A DNA stretch of 64,000 nt from an uncultured Candidatus Saccharibacteria bacterium (GTDB lineage Bacteria; Patescibacteriota; Saccharimonadia; Saccharimonadales; Saccharimonadaceae), in NCBI GenBank assembly GCA_947165975.1, contig CAMVCL010000001.1:59612-123611 (forward strand), given 5' to 3'. Position numbers and translations under genes: made by a program. Shown here in pieces: positions 36,901-44,541 of the stretch; position 1 is the first letter of the stretch, and each line of letters begins with the position of its first letter. A model generated the notes under the pieces. The model was not told the origin of the DNA and ran no database searches. It saw only the letters and a program-made list of their open reading frames with translations.

Positions 36901-37610
36901 AAGAACAAACTCATCCAATGTCTCTAATCACTGCCGAGAACGATGGCAAGATGGTGACTATTGGCGGGATCATCACTGCCGTACGTACAACCTTAACTAA
37001 AAAAGGCGACAAGATGGCGTTCGTAAAAATCGAAAACAAGACCGACGAGACTGAATTTATCGTTTTTCCGACTGTGTTTGCTGAGTTTGGAGCTAAATTA
37101 GAGATTGATAATGTAGTGAGGGTTAAAGGTCGTGTTAATGGTCGCGACCGAGATGGTAATGTTACTTCTGATGTCAAAATCTTGGCAGAGCAGATTGAAT
37201 TAGTTTCCGACAGTATGCTTGAAAGTTATGTTTCTACTGGTACAAAATTAGCAGCACCGAGCTTAGCTCCAGGCAATAAACGCGGTGGTCGTTCTTCGGC
37301 AGAAAGAGTCTACAATGGTCGAAGACCTACGCCCAAGATTGAAGATACGCCACGCGTATTGAAAGAACCGCCTAAAGACCCCCGAAAAGAAAGACTTTAT
37401 ATTTTAATTACCGATCCTAGTGATACGGAGACCTTATCGGCGATTCGTAGATTGGCTGATATAAATTTGGGGATGCAAGAAGTTGTATTGGTCCTAAGAG
37501 AAGGGGAAGCCAAACGTCCGCTTCGTATGCCATTCAAAGTTGAAGTTTCGGATGATCTATTATCTAGGCTTCGTGAGCTAGTCGGGGAAGACAACGTTAA
37601 AGTCTGCTAA
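33897..37610 (+). CDS. dnaE: DNA polymerase III alpha subunit
   Basis: 1237 residues. The N-terminal PHP domain starts HLHNHTHYSLLDG and has VTDHGTMSGLVELY. The polymerase core shows YGPGRGSAAGSILAY and the catalytic acidic motif MPDIDTDIQD (near 427-436), then FGKMMAKNAVRDVARV, NHGVHACGVII and LYRPGPMQFIDSFI. The helix-hairpin-helix part is near SYGDFGIVGGEKTIRF, and the OB fold near MVTIGGIITAV. It is the replicative polymerase of the DnaE1 type; no epsilon exonuclease gene is nearby. The start overlaps the Cys-rich gene by 4 nt. Confidence 0.97.
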   Translation: MKLKPSDFVHLHNHTHYSLLDGLTKVPELVKYVKDQGMEAVAVTDHGTMSGLVELYKECNAAGIKPLLGLEAYVAARKMTDKDPAHDKQRFHITLIAMNNKGFENLCRIMSNAEEHGKYYKPRTDHDELKKYNEGIICLSGCMGSEISEAIRADDDERALELIDWYRNVFKDRFYLEMQDHGHPKSSTHSEEQKKVNDWHMAHAKELGLPLVVTCDAHYLNHEDQDAHEVLLCIGTAANLSDTNRMTLKDYDLHVISPDEIIEHWQDTCPEAVLNTKKIAERCDVDLQLGRILIPKFPVPDGEDEKSYLDKLVFQGLVYRYAGKKLEETVDLSVEKCRKLLEKVDAERDEEHKVLPRIDYELSVVDKMGYNGYFLIVQDFINWGKSQRIVYGPGRGSAAGSILAYALRITELDPLKYDLLFERFLNPDRISMPDIDTDIQDTRRDEVIQYCSDKYGFDRVSNIATFGKMMAKNAVRDVARVLEVPYAEADRLAKMVPDPVQGHHVHLADAIKEVPDLKQEYETNPTSKEVIDFASRLEGTIRNHGVHACGVIIAPDDLVKFLPLEVSAKGPIAAQFPMGQVEELGLLKMDFLGLSNLSVINNALRMIRKVYHNDIDLSSLPLDDPETYALLQRAETTGVFQLESAGMKRYLRDLKASTFEDIIAMVALYRPGPMQFIDSFIKRKHGEEPITYLHPGLENALKNTYGILIYQEQFMQISRTWCGFTGGQADTLRKAVGKKKIDLMKKVKPEFIEGAIKVGGATREIAETFWNQLLEFANYCFNKSHAACYALIAYWTAYLKAHYPDAFMAALMTADMRWTDRLAIEISECKRMGLKVLGPDINQSYGDFGIVGGEKTIRFGLSGIKNMGKSLVEEIVIPERDKNGPFKSICDFAKRVDSTKFNKKSWEAAIKTGAFDRFGNTRSDLLFNLEAVQAYGAKIQKDVGSGQTDLFGMMGEAGAIPEVEIKPAPVQHPEKEQLLWERDLMGLYLSAHPLDKYDTYFEEQTHPMSLITAENDGKMVTIGGIITAVRTTLTKKGDKMAFVKIENKTDETEFIVFPTVFAEFGAKLEIDNVVRVKGRVNGRDRDGNVTSDVKILAEQIELVSDSMLESYVSTGTKLAAPSLAPGNKRGGRSSAERVYNGRRPTPKIEDTPRVLKEPPKDPRKERLYILITDPSDTETLSAIRRLADINLGMQEVVLVLREGEAKRPLRMPFKVEVSDDLLSRLRELVGEDNVKVC

Positions 37611-37645
37611 AATATTCCGGAAATTGTTCGGTATTTGTTCGGAAA

Positions 37646-37695
37646 ACGCTAGATATAGCGTATATGCATTATATATAGCACGCCATATCTAGCGT
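37646..37695. repeat. inverted repeat after dnaE
   Basis: Fifteen-nt arms (37646-37660 and 37681-37695) match at 14 positions around a 20-nt AT-rich loop. There is no T-run, so it is not a standard terminator. Confidence 0.55.
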
Positions 37696-37756
37696 ATGCG
37701 GATTACTATATACTATATGTTATAGTCGCAATCTCCTGGGACAGATGTCAATATGG

Positions 37757-37762
37757 TATAAT
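37757..37762 (+). promoter_or_regulatory. extended -10 box, leaderless start of smpB
   Basis: TGGTATAAT ends 6 nt before the smpB ATG at 37769. Confidence 0.65.
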
Positions 37763-37768
37763 TAGGGC

Positions 37769-38185
37769 ATGAAAAAGAAAAAGGTGTCAGATTTGGTCAC
37801 AATCAATCGTAAAGCCAGGTATGATTATGTGCTTGGTGACGAATTGACAGTAGGTATGGTTTTAGCTGGCCCCGAGGTTCGCTCCATTCGTGATCACCAT
37901 GTGCAGCTGAAAGGTTCTTTCGTAACGATTCGTAATAATGAATTATGGCTTAACAATCTGACGCTTGGTGCAGAGACCGCTCGCAATATCAAACTCCTAG
38001 CCACTAAAAAACAGATCAGTGCCCTGGAGCGTGAGAAGGTCGCCGGCTCAACTATTGTTCCGGTCAAACTGTTGGGTGGCTCTAGACATATCAAACTAGT
38101 CATCGCTGTTGGCAAAGGCAAGAAAAAGTATGATAAGCGTGAAGCTATCAAAAAACGCGATATTGAGAGGGGGCGCTACGCATGA
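37769..38185 (+). CDS. smpB: SsrA-binding protein
   Basis: 138 residues. ITIN-like start (VTINRKARYDYVLGDELT), GMVLAGPEVRSIRDHHVQLKGSFV, and the basic tail KGKKKYDKREAIKKRDIERG are the SmpB signature. It brings tmRNA to stalled ribosomes (trans-translation); tmRNA itself was not identified in this window. Its end overlaps the next gene by 4 nt. Confidence 0.96.
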   Translation: MKKKKVSDLVTINRKARYDYVLGDELTVGMVLAGPEVRSIRDHHVQLKGSFVTIRNNELWLNNLTLGAETARNIKLLATKKQISALEREKVAGSTIVPVKLLGGSRHIKLVIAVGKGKKKYDKREAIKKRDIERGRYA

Positions 38186-38964
38186 AGATTTACTCTTGGA
38201 ATGTAAACGGACTGCGTGCCGTATTAAAGAAAGGTGCATTGCAGGCTTTAATTAGATCAGAAAATCCTGACATCATTTGCGTCCAAGAGACCAAAGCTAA
38301 GCAAGGCCAAGCGGAAATTGATTTTCCCGAGTATGAAGAGATTTGGAATTCAGCTGAACGTGCGGGTTATTCTGGCACAGCAGTTTTTACTAAGATCAAA
38401 CCTTTGTCGGTGCGTTATGATCTGCCAACTGAACAAGCCTTTGCTGATAACTTTGGTGACCCACTCACTGAAGGACGCGTACTGACGATAGAATTTGAGG
38501 AATTCTTTTTAGTCAATGTATATACGCCTAATTCTAAAAATGAATTGGAGCGTCTGTCGCTACGTGAAAAACTTTGGGATCCTGAATTTTTGCGGTATCT
38601 AAAAACACTAGAAAAAGTTAAACCAGTGGTGGCGTGCGGAGATTTTAATGCCGCACATGAGGAGATTGATATAGCAAGGCCAAAAACCAATCATCACTCA
38701 GCTGGCTTTACGAATGAAGAAAGACAAGGAATCACTAATTTAATTGCTGCCGGATTTATCGATTCTTTCCGTTTTTTGAACCCGGAAGCAGTACGTTATA
38801 CTTGGTGGAGTCATTGGGGTCAAGCAAGAGCTAACAATGTAGGTTGGCGAATCGACTACTTCTTTCTGTCTAGGAGCTTAGAATCAAATCTAAAATCGGC
38901 AGAGATTCACGAGGATGTGCTGGGCTCAGATCATTGCCCAGTATCGATCGAATTGGAGTTTTGA
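38182..38964 (+). CDS. xth: exodeoxyribonuclease III (AP endonuclease)
   Basis: 260 residues of the EEP superfamily. Motifs in order are SWNVNGLRAVLKKG, CVQETKAKQGQ, the EIWNSAERAGYSGTAVF stretch, CGDFNAAHEEIDIARPK, YTWWSHWGQARANNVGWRID and GSDHCPVSIEL. It acts in base-excision repair, cutting at abasic sites. It is translationally coupled to smpB (ATGA overlap) and to the next gene (TGATG). Confidence 0.95.
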   Translation: MKIYSWNVNGLRAVLKKGALQALIRSENPDIICVQETKAKQGQAEIDFPEYEEIWNSAERAGYSGTAVFTKIKPLSVRYDLPTEQAFADNFGDPLTEGRVLTIEFEEFFLVNVYTPNSKNELERLSLREKLWDPEFLRYLKTLEKVKPVVACGDFNAAHEEIDIARPKTNHHSAGFTNEERQGITNLIAAGFIDSFRFLNPEAVRYTWWSHWGQARANNVGWRIDYFFLSRSLESNLKSAEIHEDVLGSDHCPVSIELEF

Positions 38965-39743
38965 TGGATTATTTTGAAAAGATAGAAAAGAATTCTTATG
39001 CCGACTTAAAATGGAATATTCCAGAACGCAAGCAAGGGAGCATTAATATGGTTGGTGGAAGTTCTGGAAATTTTCGCACTGAGATTAAGATTGCAGAATT
39101 TTTGAGCAAAGAGTATCCTATACAAACTGTCAATCTAGTATTGCCAGATGCATTAAAAAATAAATTACCACCGTTACCGAATTTCATCTTTGCACCTTCA
39201 ACCGAATCGGGAGCTTTTGCGGAAAGTCAAACATTACATGATGTGTTTAATAAGGCAGATTTTAATCTACTGTTGGGTGATTTGTCAAAAAACTCAATTA
39301 CCGGTAAAGCTATAGCCAGCGCATGCGCTTCTGCAGAGAAGATGACACTGATCACACGTGATGCGGTGGATTTGATCGCGGATAATTGTAATGACAGATT
39401 ACTAATGAATGAGAGCCTGGTATTTTTTGCTTCAGTGGCGCAACTACAGAAGTTACTACGCGCAGTTTATTATCCTAAAATGCTCTTAATGTCGCAATCT
39501 TTAGTGCAGATATCAGAAGTATTACATAAATTCACTTTAAGTTACCCAACCTCGGTTATAACTTTACATAATGGACAACTACTGGTAGCACATAGTGGCC
39601 TTGTAAAGGCTGTACCACTAGAAAAGACTGCCTACTCGCCAATTAGTGTTTGGAGTGGTGAACTGGCCGCCAAAATCGTGGCGATGAATCTATATAATCC
39701 GAATAGTTTAATTGAAGCGACGGTTGGGGCGAGTTTTGATTAA
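38964..39743 (+). CDS. NAD(P)HX dehydratase-like (CARKD/ribokinase-fold) protein
   Basis: 259 residues. MVGGSSGNFRTEIKIAEFL near the start, TVNLVLPDAL, and FNLLLGDLSKNSITGKAI with LITRDAVDLI resemble, weakly, the fold of ADP-dependent NAD(P)H-hydrate dehydratase (NnrD). The usual glycine-rich GxGxG and DADAL motifs are poorly kept, so activity is uncertain. The ATG at 38964 overlaps the xth stop (TGATG). It ends the smpB-xth operon. The 100 bases after it are AT-rich without a clear terminator. Confidence 0.5.
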   Translation: MDYFEKIEKNSYADLKWNIPERKQGSINMVGGSSGNFRTEIKIAEFLSKEYPIQTVNLVLPDALKNKLPPLPNFIFAPSTESGAFAESQTLHDVFNKADFNLLLGDLSKNSITGKAIASACASAEKMTLITRDAVDLIADNCNDRLLMNESLVFFASVAQLQKLLRAVYYPKMLLMSQSLVQISEVLHKFTLSYPTSVITLHNGQLLVAHSGLVKAVPLEKTAYSPISVWSGELAAKIVAMNLYNPNSLIEATVGASFD

Positions 39744-39847
39744 AAAAAGAAGCTGAAGGTATCATTATTTAAAAACAATTGCGAGTTAGTTCGCAAGCAC
39801 AAAACATATTGACGATATATTGTCCTCATAAACAATATCTAAAAACT

Positions 39848-40492
39848 CTAGTGATTTTTTTTGGAAGCGGTGTCTAGACGTTTTTCAATATCGACTGCAT
39901 CGCGGGAAATATTTTGACGGCGTTGACGCAGGAAAAACCACGCAAAGACAAAGATCGAACAACCAAACGCGAATAGCCCATACTTAATCGCTTCGGGCCA
40001 ACTTGTAGCTAATAGAATGATCAAGTTTACGATACCGATGCACAGTGTATAAATATAGCGTCTTGTCAATATAATTACTTTGGCAACTGGGAAATTACGC
40101 CTTAGTAAACACTTTTTAGTACAGTCGTCAGGATGACCAAATAGTTTACCATATACGAGCAGGTCTACGCTGATGGATGAAATGAGTTCATAGATCAGAA
40201 TCGCCAAACCGACTGGCTGATTGATCTGAAGCATTACAAAAATAACTTGAAAACCTGCCAAAGCCACGTCAGAGACCATGTCAAACTTAGCCGCATATTT
40301 GCGATACCTAGGAATTTTATTTTTAGGGAATGGCCATTTACGCGCACAGGTTCCATCAAAGGCATCTGTAAGTTCTGCAATCACAAACAAAATAAATACA
40401 CTTTCGGGCGAACCGCCAGTAAGAGCTAGGATGAAGATCGTAATTGCTAGAATAAATCTCGTTAACGTCAGCAAGTCGGCCAAATATCTCAT
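39848..40492 (-). CDS. CDP-alcohol phosphatidyltransferase
   Basis: 214 residues with several membrane segments. The family motif is visible as ELTDAFDGTCARKWPF followed after a longer-than-usual spacer by KFDMVSDVALAG (DG-AR-D-D residues kept). Such enzymes join CDP-diacylglycerol or similar donors to an alcohol, for instance in phospholipid synthesis. It has its own leaderless-type promoter inside the end of the upstream glycosyltransferase gene. Confidence 0.82.
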   Translation of the reverse strand: MRYLADLLTLTRFILAITIFILALTGGSPESVFILFVIAELTDAFDGTCARKWPFPKNKIPRYRKYAAKFDMVSDVALAGFQVIFVMLQINQPVGLAILIYELISSISVDLLVYGKLFGHPDDCTKKCLLRRNFPVAKVIILTRRYIYTLCIGIVNLIILLATSWPEAIKYGLFAFGCSIFVFAWFFLRQRRQNISRDAVDIEKRLDTASKKNH

Positions 40493-40498
40493 AAAATT

Positions 40499-40504
40499 AT
40501 TATA
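40499..40504 (-). promoter_or_regulatory. -10 box, leaderless start of phosphatidyltransferase gene
   Basis: Minus-strand TATAAT ends 6 nt before the ATG at 40492 and overlaps the stop region of the upstream gene. Confidence 0.6.
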
Positions 40505-41726
40505 TCAAAGACTTAAAAATCTTTTCTAGTTTTTTAATGCGATTGCTGATCAGAATCTCTTCACGGTGATCTAGCATAACTTTCGACATCTTTTCGATCT
40601 TTTCAGGGTGTTTTAAGAGATTATTGAGAGACTTAGCCATTTCGGCGGAACTTTCAGTCTTTGACATAATATAGCTACCAGATGGCACTACTTCTCGCAT
40701 ATCCGGGTCGCAGAAAAATACTGGTACGCCTGCTGCTTCAGCTTCGATTAAGGTCATACCGAATGTATCAAAATTATATGAAACTAAAACATCTAGATGG
40801 GAATTCATGATTGCTTCCTGCACTGTTTCAAAACTAGCATTGCCATGAAAGATGACATTTAAATGATGTCTTCTAGCGAAGCGCTTGGCACGAAAATAGT
40901 CACCGCCACCGCCATAAACATCAAGACGAAACTTGCCCTGCACGTCTTTAAGGGCGCGCAAGAAAGGCATCATGCGCTTCTCGGCAGAAACACGAGAGTG
41001 CCAAACCATCCTCAGTTCTTCGTCTGTTTTTAGGGTTTTGATCTGAGGATTTTTGGGAAATTTTTCATCCGGAAAGCCATTCGGGAATACCCCAATCTTG
41101 CCAACCGTGCCATAATGTATTAATTTATCACGAAAATGTTTGGACGGAGTCAAGACTATATCAGCACAATTGGCATGGTTGACCATCACATTCCACATTT
41201 TGGCCTTAGCATAATTATCAGCATAATAATTATCGCGGTAAATCTTAACTTTGTGAGGTAAATACCAAGAATGGAACCAGTCTAGAAAAAATGCCACAAC
41301 TGAACGAAAGCCAAATGGAATAATATTGGTTTCGCCCATATCTTCGCGACCGTGCATTACTTGGACGGATGGGATATTAAGTTTTTTGGCAAGACGAAGC
41401 GCCGCAATGGAACATCCGGCTTCATAATGGATATAATAGGTGTCAAAATCTTTAACTTCTGGATGTTCGGATTCAAGCCAGCGCTCGATGATCTTTGGTC
41501 GGCGCGAAACTGGCGTTAAAGGACGAAAACAATACCTGCAACTTGGCACTAGGAAAATGTTTTGTTTAGCAAGCCTGTCTAGTTCTCGCTTACTCCGAGG
41601 AAAACCAGTACTAAAAATATAGACCGTATGTCCATTTTTTTCTAGTGCAGTTTTTTGAGCGTTGATGGACGATACGATCCCTCCCGTTAAATCTAAATAG
41701 CAATCCGAAAAAATTGCAATTTTCAT
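40500..41726 (-). CDS. family 4 glycosyltransferase
   Basis: 408 residues of the GT-B fold. N-terminal SDCYLDLTGGIVSSINAQKTAL (Gly-rich loop of GT4 enzymes), YIHYEAGCSIAALRLAKKL, then the C-terminal donor domain with MVWHSRVSAEKRMMPFLRAL and TFGMTLIEAEAAGVPVFF (the E-x7-E-type motif). Related to glycolipid glycosyltransferases such as diglucosyl-diacylglycerol synthases. Paired with the phosphatidyltransferase gene downstream, it may act on membrane lipids. It is divergent from metK. Confidence 0.88.
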   Translation of the reverse strand: MKIAIFSDCYLDLTGGIVSSINAQKTALEKNGHTVYIFSTGFPRSKRELDRLAKQNIFLVPSCRYCFRPLTPVSRRPKIIERWLESEHPEVKDFDTYYIHYEAGCSIAALRLAKKLNIPSVQVMHGREDMGETNIIPFGFRSVVAFFLDWFHSWYLPHKVKIYRDNYYADNYAKAKMWNVMVNHANCADIVLTPSKHFRDKLIHYGTVGKIGVFPNGFPDEKFPKNPQIKTLKTDEELRMVWHSRVSAEKRMMPFLRALKDVQGKFRLDVYGGGGDYFRAKRFARRHHLNVIFHGNASFETVQEAIMNSHLDVLVSYNFDTFGMTLIEAEAAGVPVFFCDPDMREVVPSGSYIMSKTESSAEMAKSLNNLLKHPEKIEKMSKVMLDHREEILISNRIKKLEKIFKSLI

Positions 41727-41776
41727 AATTTATATTTTATCACGTAGTATGATATAATCATAACATTAACAATTTA

Positions 41777-41870
41777 ATATCAAGAAGGAGTGAGGGAACG
41801 GCCCTACGAACTCCTGCCAACCTACCTTTTGATGGCAAGGTGGTAATTCCGACCAGAAAGGAAAGATATG
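41777..41870 (+). promoter_or_regulatory. SAM-I (S-box) riboswitch covering the metK start
   Basis: The core matches the S-box pattern: GAGTGAGGGAACGGCCCTA, then GCCAACC, a variable hairpin, GGTGGTAATTCC and ACCAGAAAGG. P1 would be ATATC (41777-41781) with GATAT (41865-41869); the 3' strand includes the first two bases of the metK ATG (41868-41870). SAM binding would therefore hide the start codon. There is no terminator. A TATAAT box lies just upstream (about 41752-41757). Confidence 0.85.
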
Positions 41871-42833
41871 TTCTATCGAACCGCGGAGAGCGTTTCTCCG
41901 AAACACCCAGATAAACTATGCGACCGAATCAGTGATTCTATTCTGGATGCATATTTTGAAAAAGACCCTAATGCGCGTGTAGCTGCAGAAGCCTGCGGTG
42001 GACATGGTGTAGTTTTTGTAACCGGAGAGATCACTTCGACAGCCGACGATATTGATATCCCAGCTATCGTACATCGAATCGCTGGCGATGATGTTGAAGT
42101 CCACACTAAGATCGTCAAACAATCACCCGAAATCGCACAAGGCGTTGATACCGGCGGTGCAGGTGACCAGGGAATCATGATTGGTTTCGCCTGTGACGAG
42201 ACACCAGAAATGTTACCACTTGAAGTGGTCTTGTCACGCCGCTTAAACCAATTTATTTACGGCAAACACGCTTTTGATGGCAAAACCCAAATCACCATCG
42301 CACCAGATGGCTCAATAGATTCGATCGTGGCAAGTTTTCAAAATGTACCACATGACGAGTTGGAATCTTTGGTTAAAGAGTTTATTAAAGAGAACCACCT
42401 AGAAGGAAAATTGGAGCTTCATATCAACCCAGCCGGAGACTGGAATCAAGGCGGATTTGATGCTGATACTGGGTTAACTGGACGTAAATTGATTGTGGAT
42501 AATTATGGTCCGCGTGTAGCAATTGGTGGCGGCTGTTATTCCGGTAAGGATCCATCTAAGGTTGACCGCTCCGCAGCATACATGGCGCGCAGGATTGCGG
42601 TAGATTATCTACGCAAACGCAAAGCTCACGAAGTATTAGTGCGTCTTGCTTATGCCATTGGCTATGCTGAGCCATTAGAAAAAACTGTGATCATTGATGG
42701 CAAACCTGAAGAAATCGAAGGTTACGATTTGACTCCAAATGGTATTATTAAATATTTAGATTTAAAGCGACCAATCTACGCAAAAACGGCTGAGTACGGC
42801 CATTATGGCGAAGGTTTTGATTGGGATAAATAA
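41868..42833 (+). CDS. metK: S-adenosylmethionine synthetase (short form)
   Basis: 321 residues, against about 380-400 in most bacteria. The three-domain pattern is kept: SVSPKHPDKLCDRISDSILDAY, GAGDQGIMIGFACDETPEMLPL, INPAGDWNQGGFDADTGLTGRKLIVDNYG, and GGCYSGKDPSKVDRSAAYMAR. The enzyme joins ATP and methionine to SAM. Shortening affects mainly the C-terminal end and loops. Expression is very probably feedback-controlled by the SAM riboswitch in its leader. Confidence 0.95.
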   Translation: MFYRTAESVSPKHPDKLCDRISDSILDAYFEKDPNARVAAEACGGHGVVFVTGEITSTADDIDIPAIVHRIAGDDVEVHTKIVKQSPEIAQGVDTGGAGDQGIMIGFACDETPEMLPLEVVLSRRLNQFIYGKHAFDGKTQITIAPDGSIDSIVASFQNVPHDELESLVKEFIKENHLEGKLELHINPAGDWNQGGFDADTGLTGRKLIVDNYGPRVAIGGGCYSGKDPSKVDRSAAYMARRIAVDYLRKRKAHEVLVRLAYAIGYAEPLEKTVIIDGKPEEIEGYDLTPNGIIKYLDLKRPIYAKTAEYGHYGEGFDWDK

Positions 42834-42871
42834 TAGTAGAGAAATCTTGGTATTATTCAATTCAAATCTGG

Positions 42872-42891
42872 TAGGTAATATGCATTACCTA
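42872..42891. repeat. perfect palindrome after metK
   Basis: TAGGTAAT and ATTACCTA separated by ATGC. It may be an operator or part of the metK 3' end; no T-run follows. Confidence 0.5.
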
Positions 42892-42897
42892 TCGAAT

Positions 42898-43050
42898 ATG
42901 ATAATATTATTTAAACAGGAGGCGAAGCCCCATCTGGTAGTGCAAACACCGCCAAAAAACACTCCGTTTATTTGTGCTATAGGACCGGATAGAGCAACTT
43001 GCTGTTGTGGTAAAAAAATCGAGCGAAATGATAAAATACACGTCAAATAA
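42898..43050 (+). CDS. possible small protein with CCC motif
   Basis: 50 codons between a palindrome and a terminator. The sequence begins MIILFKQEAKPHLVV and ends ATCCCGKKIERNDKIHVK. Three consecutive cysteines plus one earlier Cys could bind metal. There is no clear ribosome site, so the start is uncertain; a TATGAT box overlaps the ATG. It may be real or chance. The rest of 42834-43196 holds only hairpins. Confidence 0.3.
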   Translation: MIILFKQEAKPHLVVQTPPKNTPFICAIGPDRATCCCGKKIERNDKIHVK

Positions 43051-43084
43051 TAGATAAAGAGCCCTATGCTCTTTATTCTATTTT
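43049..43084 (+). terminator. terminator after metK/small ORF
   Basis: AATAGATAAAGAGC pairs with GCTCTTTATTCTATT (one mismatch) around CCTAT, followed by TTTT. Confidence 0.75.
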
Positions 43085-43162
43085 CTGGTGCGGTTTTATG
43101 ATTTCACTAGAACTTAAAAATACCCCAGAAATCGAGAGGGTATTTAACAGTCATTTACAGGG

Positions 43163-43184
43163 GAAAAATGCCGAAAAATCGGCT
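43163..43184 (-). terminator. terminator of tRNA-Leu
   Basis: On the minus strand GCCGA-TTTT-TCGGC followed by ATTTTT. Confidence 0.75.
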
Positions 43185-43196
43185 TTATATTCCTCT

Positions 43197-43283
43197 TGGT
43201 GGGCGAGGAGGGACTTGAACCCTCACTGTATTGCTACAACCAGATTTTGAGTCTAGCGCGTCTACCAGTTCCGCCACTCGCCC
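43197..43283 (-). tRNA. tRNA-Leu (anticodon CAA)
   Basis: Full cloverleaf on the minus strand: acceptor GGGCGAG/CTCGCCC, D arm with GGTAGACGCGC, anticodon loop CTCAAAA (CAA at 34-36), a class II long variable arm, and T arm GGGTTCAAGTCCC. Discriminator A and CCA are encoded. Confidence 0.95.
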
Positions 43284-43320
43284 AGTTCTGTATATTATAT
43301 CATAAAGCGATTAATTGTGC

Positions 43321-43326
43321 TATAAT
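43321..43326 (+). promoter_or_regulatory. extended -10 box, leaderless start of sortase gene
   Basis: TGTGCTATAAT ends 6 nt before the ATG at 43333. Confidence 0.65.
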
Positions 43327-43332
43327 TATCTT

Positions 43333-44541
43333 ATGAATCCAGAAAACGGTGGGCAGTCTTCAAATGACCTACAGAGGCAGGCGGCAGCTGCATTGGCGAG
43401 AAAAAAAGTTCTCGCTGCTTATGCTGAATCGGCAAATAAAGCTGCCAAAGAAGCGAGGTCAAAAGAATCTTCAAGAATGAAAGACGAGCCCATCACTACA
43501 AGAATCGATTCCGAATCTTGGAAAAAATACCATTCAGCTTGGCAGGATTATTATCAGAGATATTATAGCGAATACTATTCTAAAGCCGCACAAAATTATG
43601 TTGCAAAAGAGCGCCTTAAAGACGCCAGAGAAAGAGCCGAAGAAGAAGAAATTCTAGGTTCATTGACTAAATCAAGCGCCAAGATAGATAAAAGAAACGG
43701 GCTCTCATTAGGTACGAGTTCCAGCGTAGAAACGACTGATAACTACCCAGACGAGGATGACATTAAGGAACGCTTGCGTCGTAGAATCCGTAAAAAAGCA
43801 ACTGAAAGTGCCAAAAATACCCGTCGAAAACGTCATTTAATCCCGATACTAGCGGGAATTGCCGTAGTCTTGTTTATTTTATTCTTGCAGTATAATCGTT
43901 TGATTTTTGCACCAATCATGGCTTATGTGTCTCCTGGCAATGCACCAGCTTCACAGATTGATGCAATCGATCCTACCATCACACAGGAAGTTTCTCCTGA
44001 TCCACGTTTGATCATTCCGAAGTTGAACGTAGATGTACCAGTGCATTTTGGGATAAAGTTGTCTGAAGTAATGCCAGCTATGAATAATGGTGTAGCACAC
44101 TACCGTATCGCCGGCGCTAGTGCATACCCTGGAGAAATTGGCAACATAGTAATTACTGGCCACTCGGCAGGCGATGTTTATAGTTCTAACCCTTATAAAT
44201 ATATTTTTTCTGGGCTAGAACGATTAGAAGATGGTGACTCTATCTACGTTAATTATAATTCTAAACGTTATACTTATAGTGTGGTCAAGAAAGAAGTAGT
44301 TGAACCATCAAATGTCGCAGCCTTAGTAGTAGAAACAAATAAACCATTGCTCACCTTAGTTACTTGTACACCATTGGGGACTTCCAGATATCGTTTACTA
44401 GTAACGGCAGAACAGATTGCGCCAACCTATGAAACAGCCGAAGAGGCAGAACAATTTACCCCGTCAGAAGGCGAAGAGGCATTACCTTCCAACGAGCCTT
44501 CTTTCTTCGAGGGAATCTGGAATTGGATGACAGGGAATTAA
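43333..44541 (+). CDS. sortase family transpeptidase with cytoplasmic N-terminal extension
   Basis: 402 residues. About 170 charged, Ala/Lys/Glu-rich cytoplasmic residues (QRYYSEYYSKAAQ and similar) precede one membrane segment (about 173-192) and an external sortase barrel. The catalytic residues are visible: His in ITGHSAG (near 276), Cys in VTCTPLG (near 345) and Arg in TSRYRLLV (near 353). Sortases anchor surface proteins through C-terminal signals; no classical LPXTG substrate occurs in this window. The long cytoplasmic tail is unusual for sortases. The stop abuts the stop of the convergent PEGA gene with no spacer. Confidence 0.9.
   Translation: MNPENGGQSSNDLQRQAAAALARKKVLAAYAESANKAAKEARSKESSRMKDEPITTRIDSESWKKYHSAWQDYYQRYYSEYYSKAAQNYVAKERLKDARERAEEEEILGSLTKSSAKIDKRNGLSLGTSSSVETTDNYPDEDDIKERLRRRIRKKATESAKNTRRKRHLIPILAGIAVVLFILFLQYNRLIFAPIMAYVSPGNAPASQIDAIDPTITQEVSPDPRLIIPKLNVDVPVHFGIKLSEVMPAMNNGVAHYRIAGASAYPGEIGNIVITGHSAGDVYSSNPYKYIFSGLERLEDGDSIYVNYNSKRYTYSVVKKEVVEPSNVAALVVETNKPLLTLVTCTPLGTSRYRLLVTAEQIAPTYETAEEAEQFTPSEGEEALPSNEPSFFEGIWNWMTGN

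Noticed and set aside
37646-37695. dif or XerC/D recombination site in the dnaE-smpB gap
   Set aside because: The arms and spacer do not resemble the dif layout (11-bp arms around a 6-bp centre).
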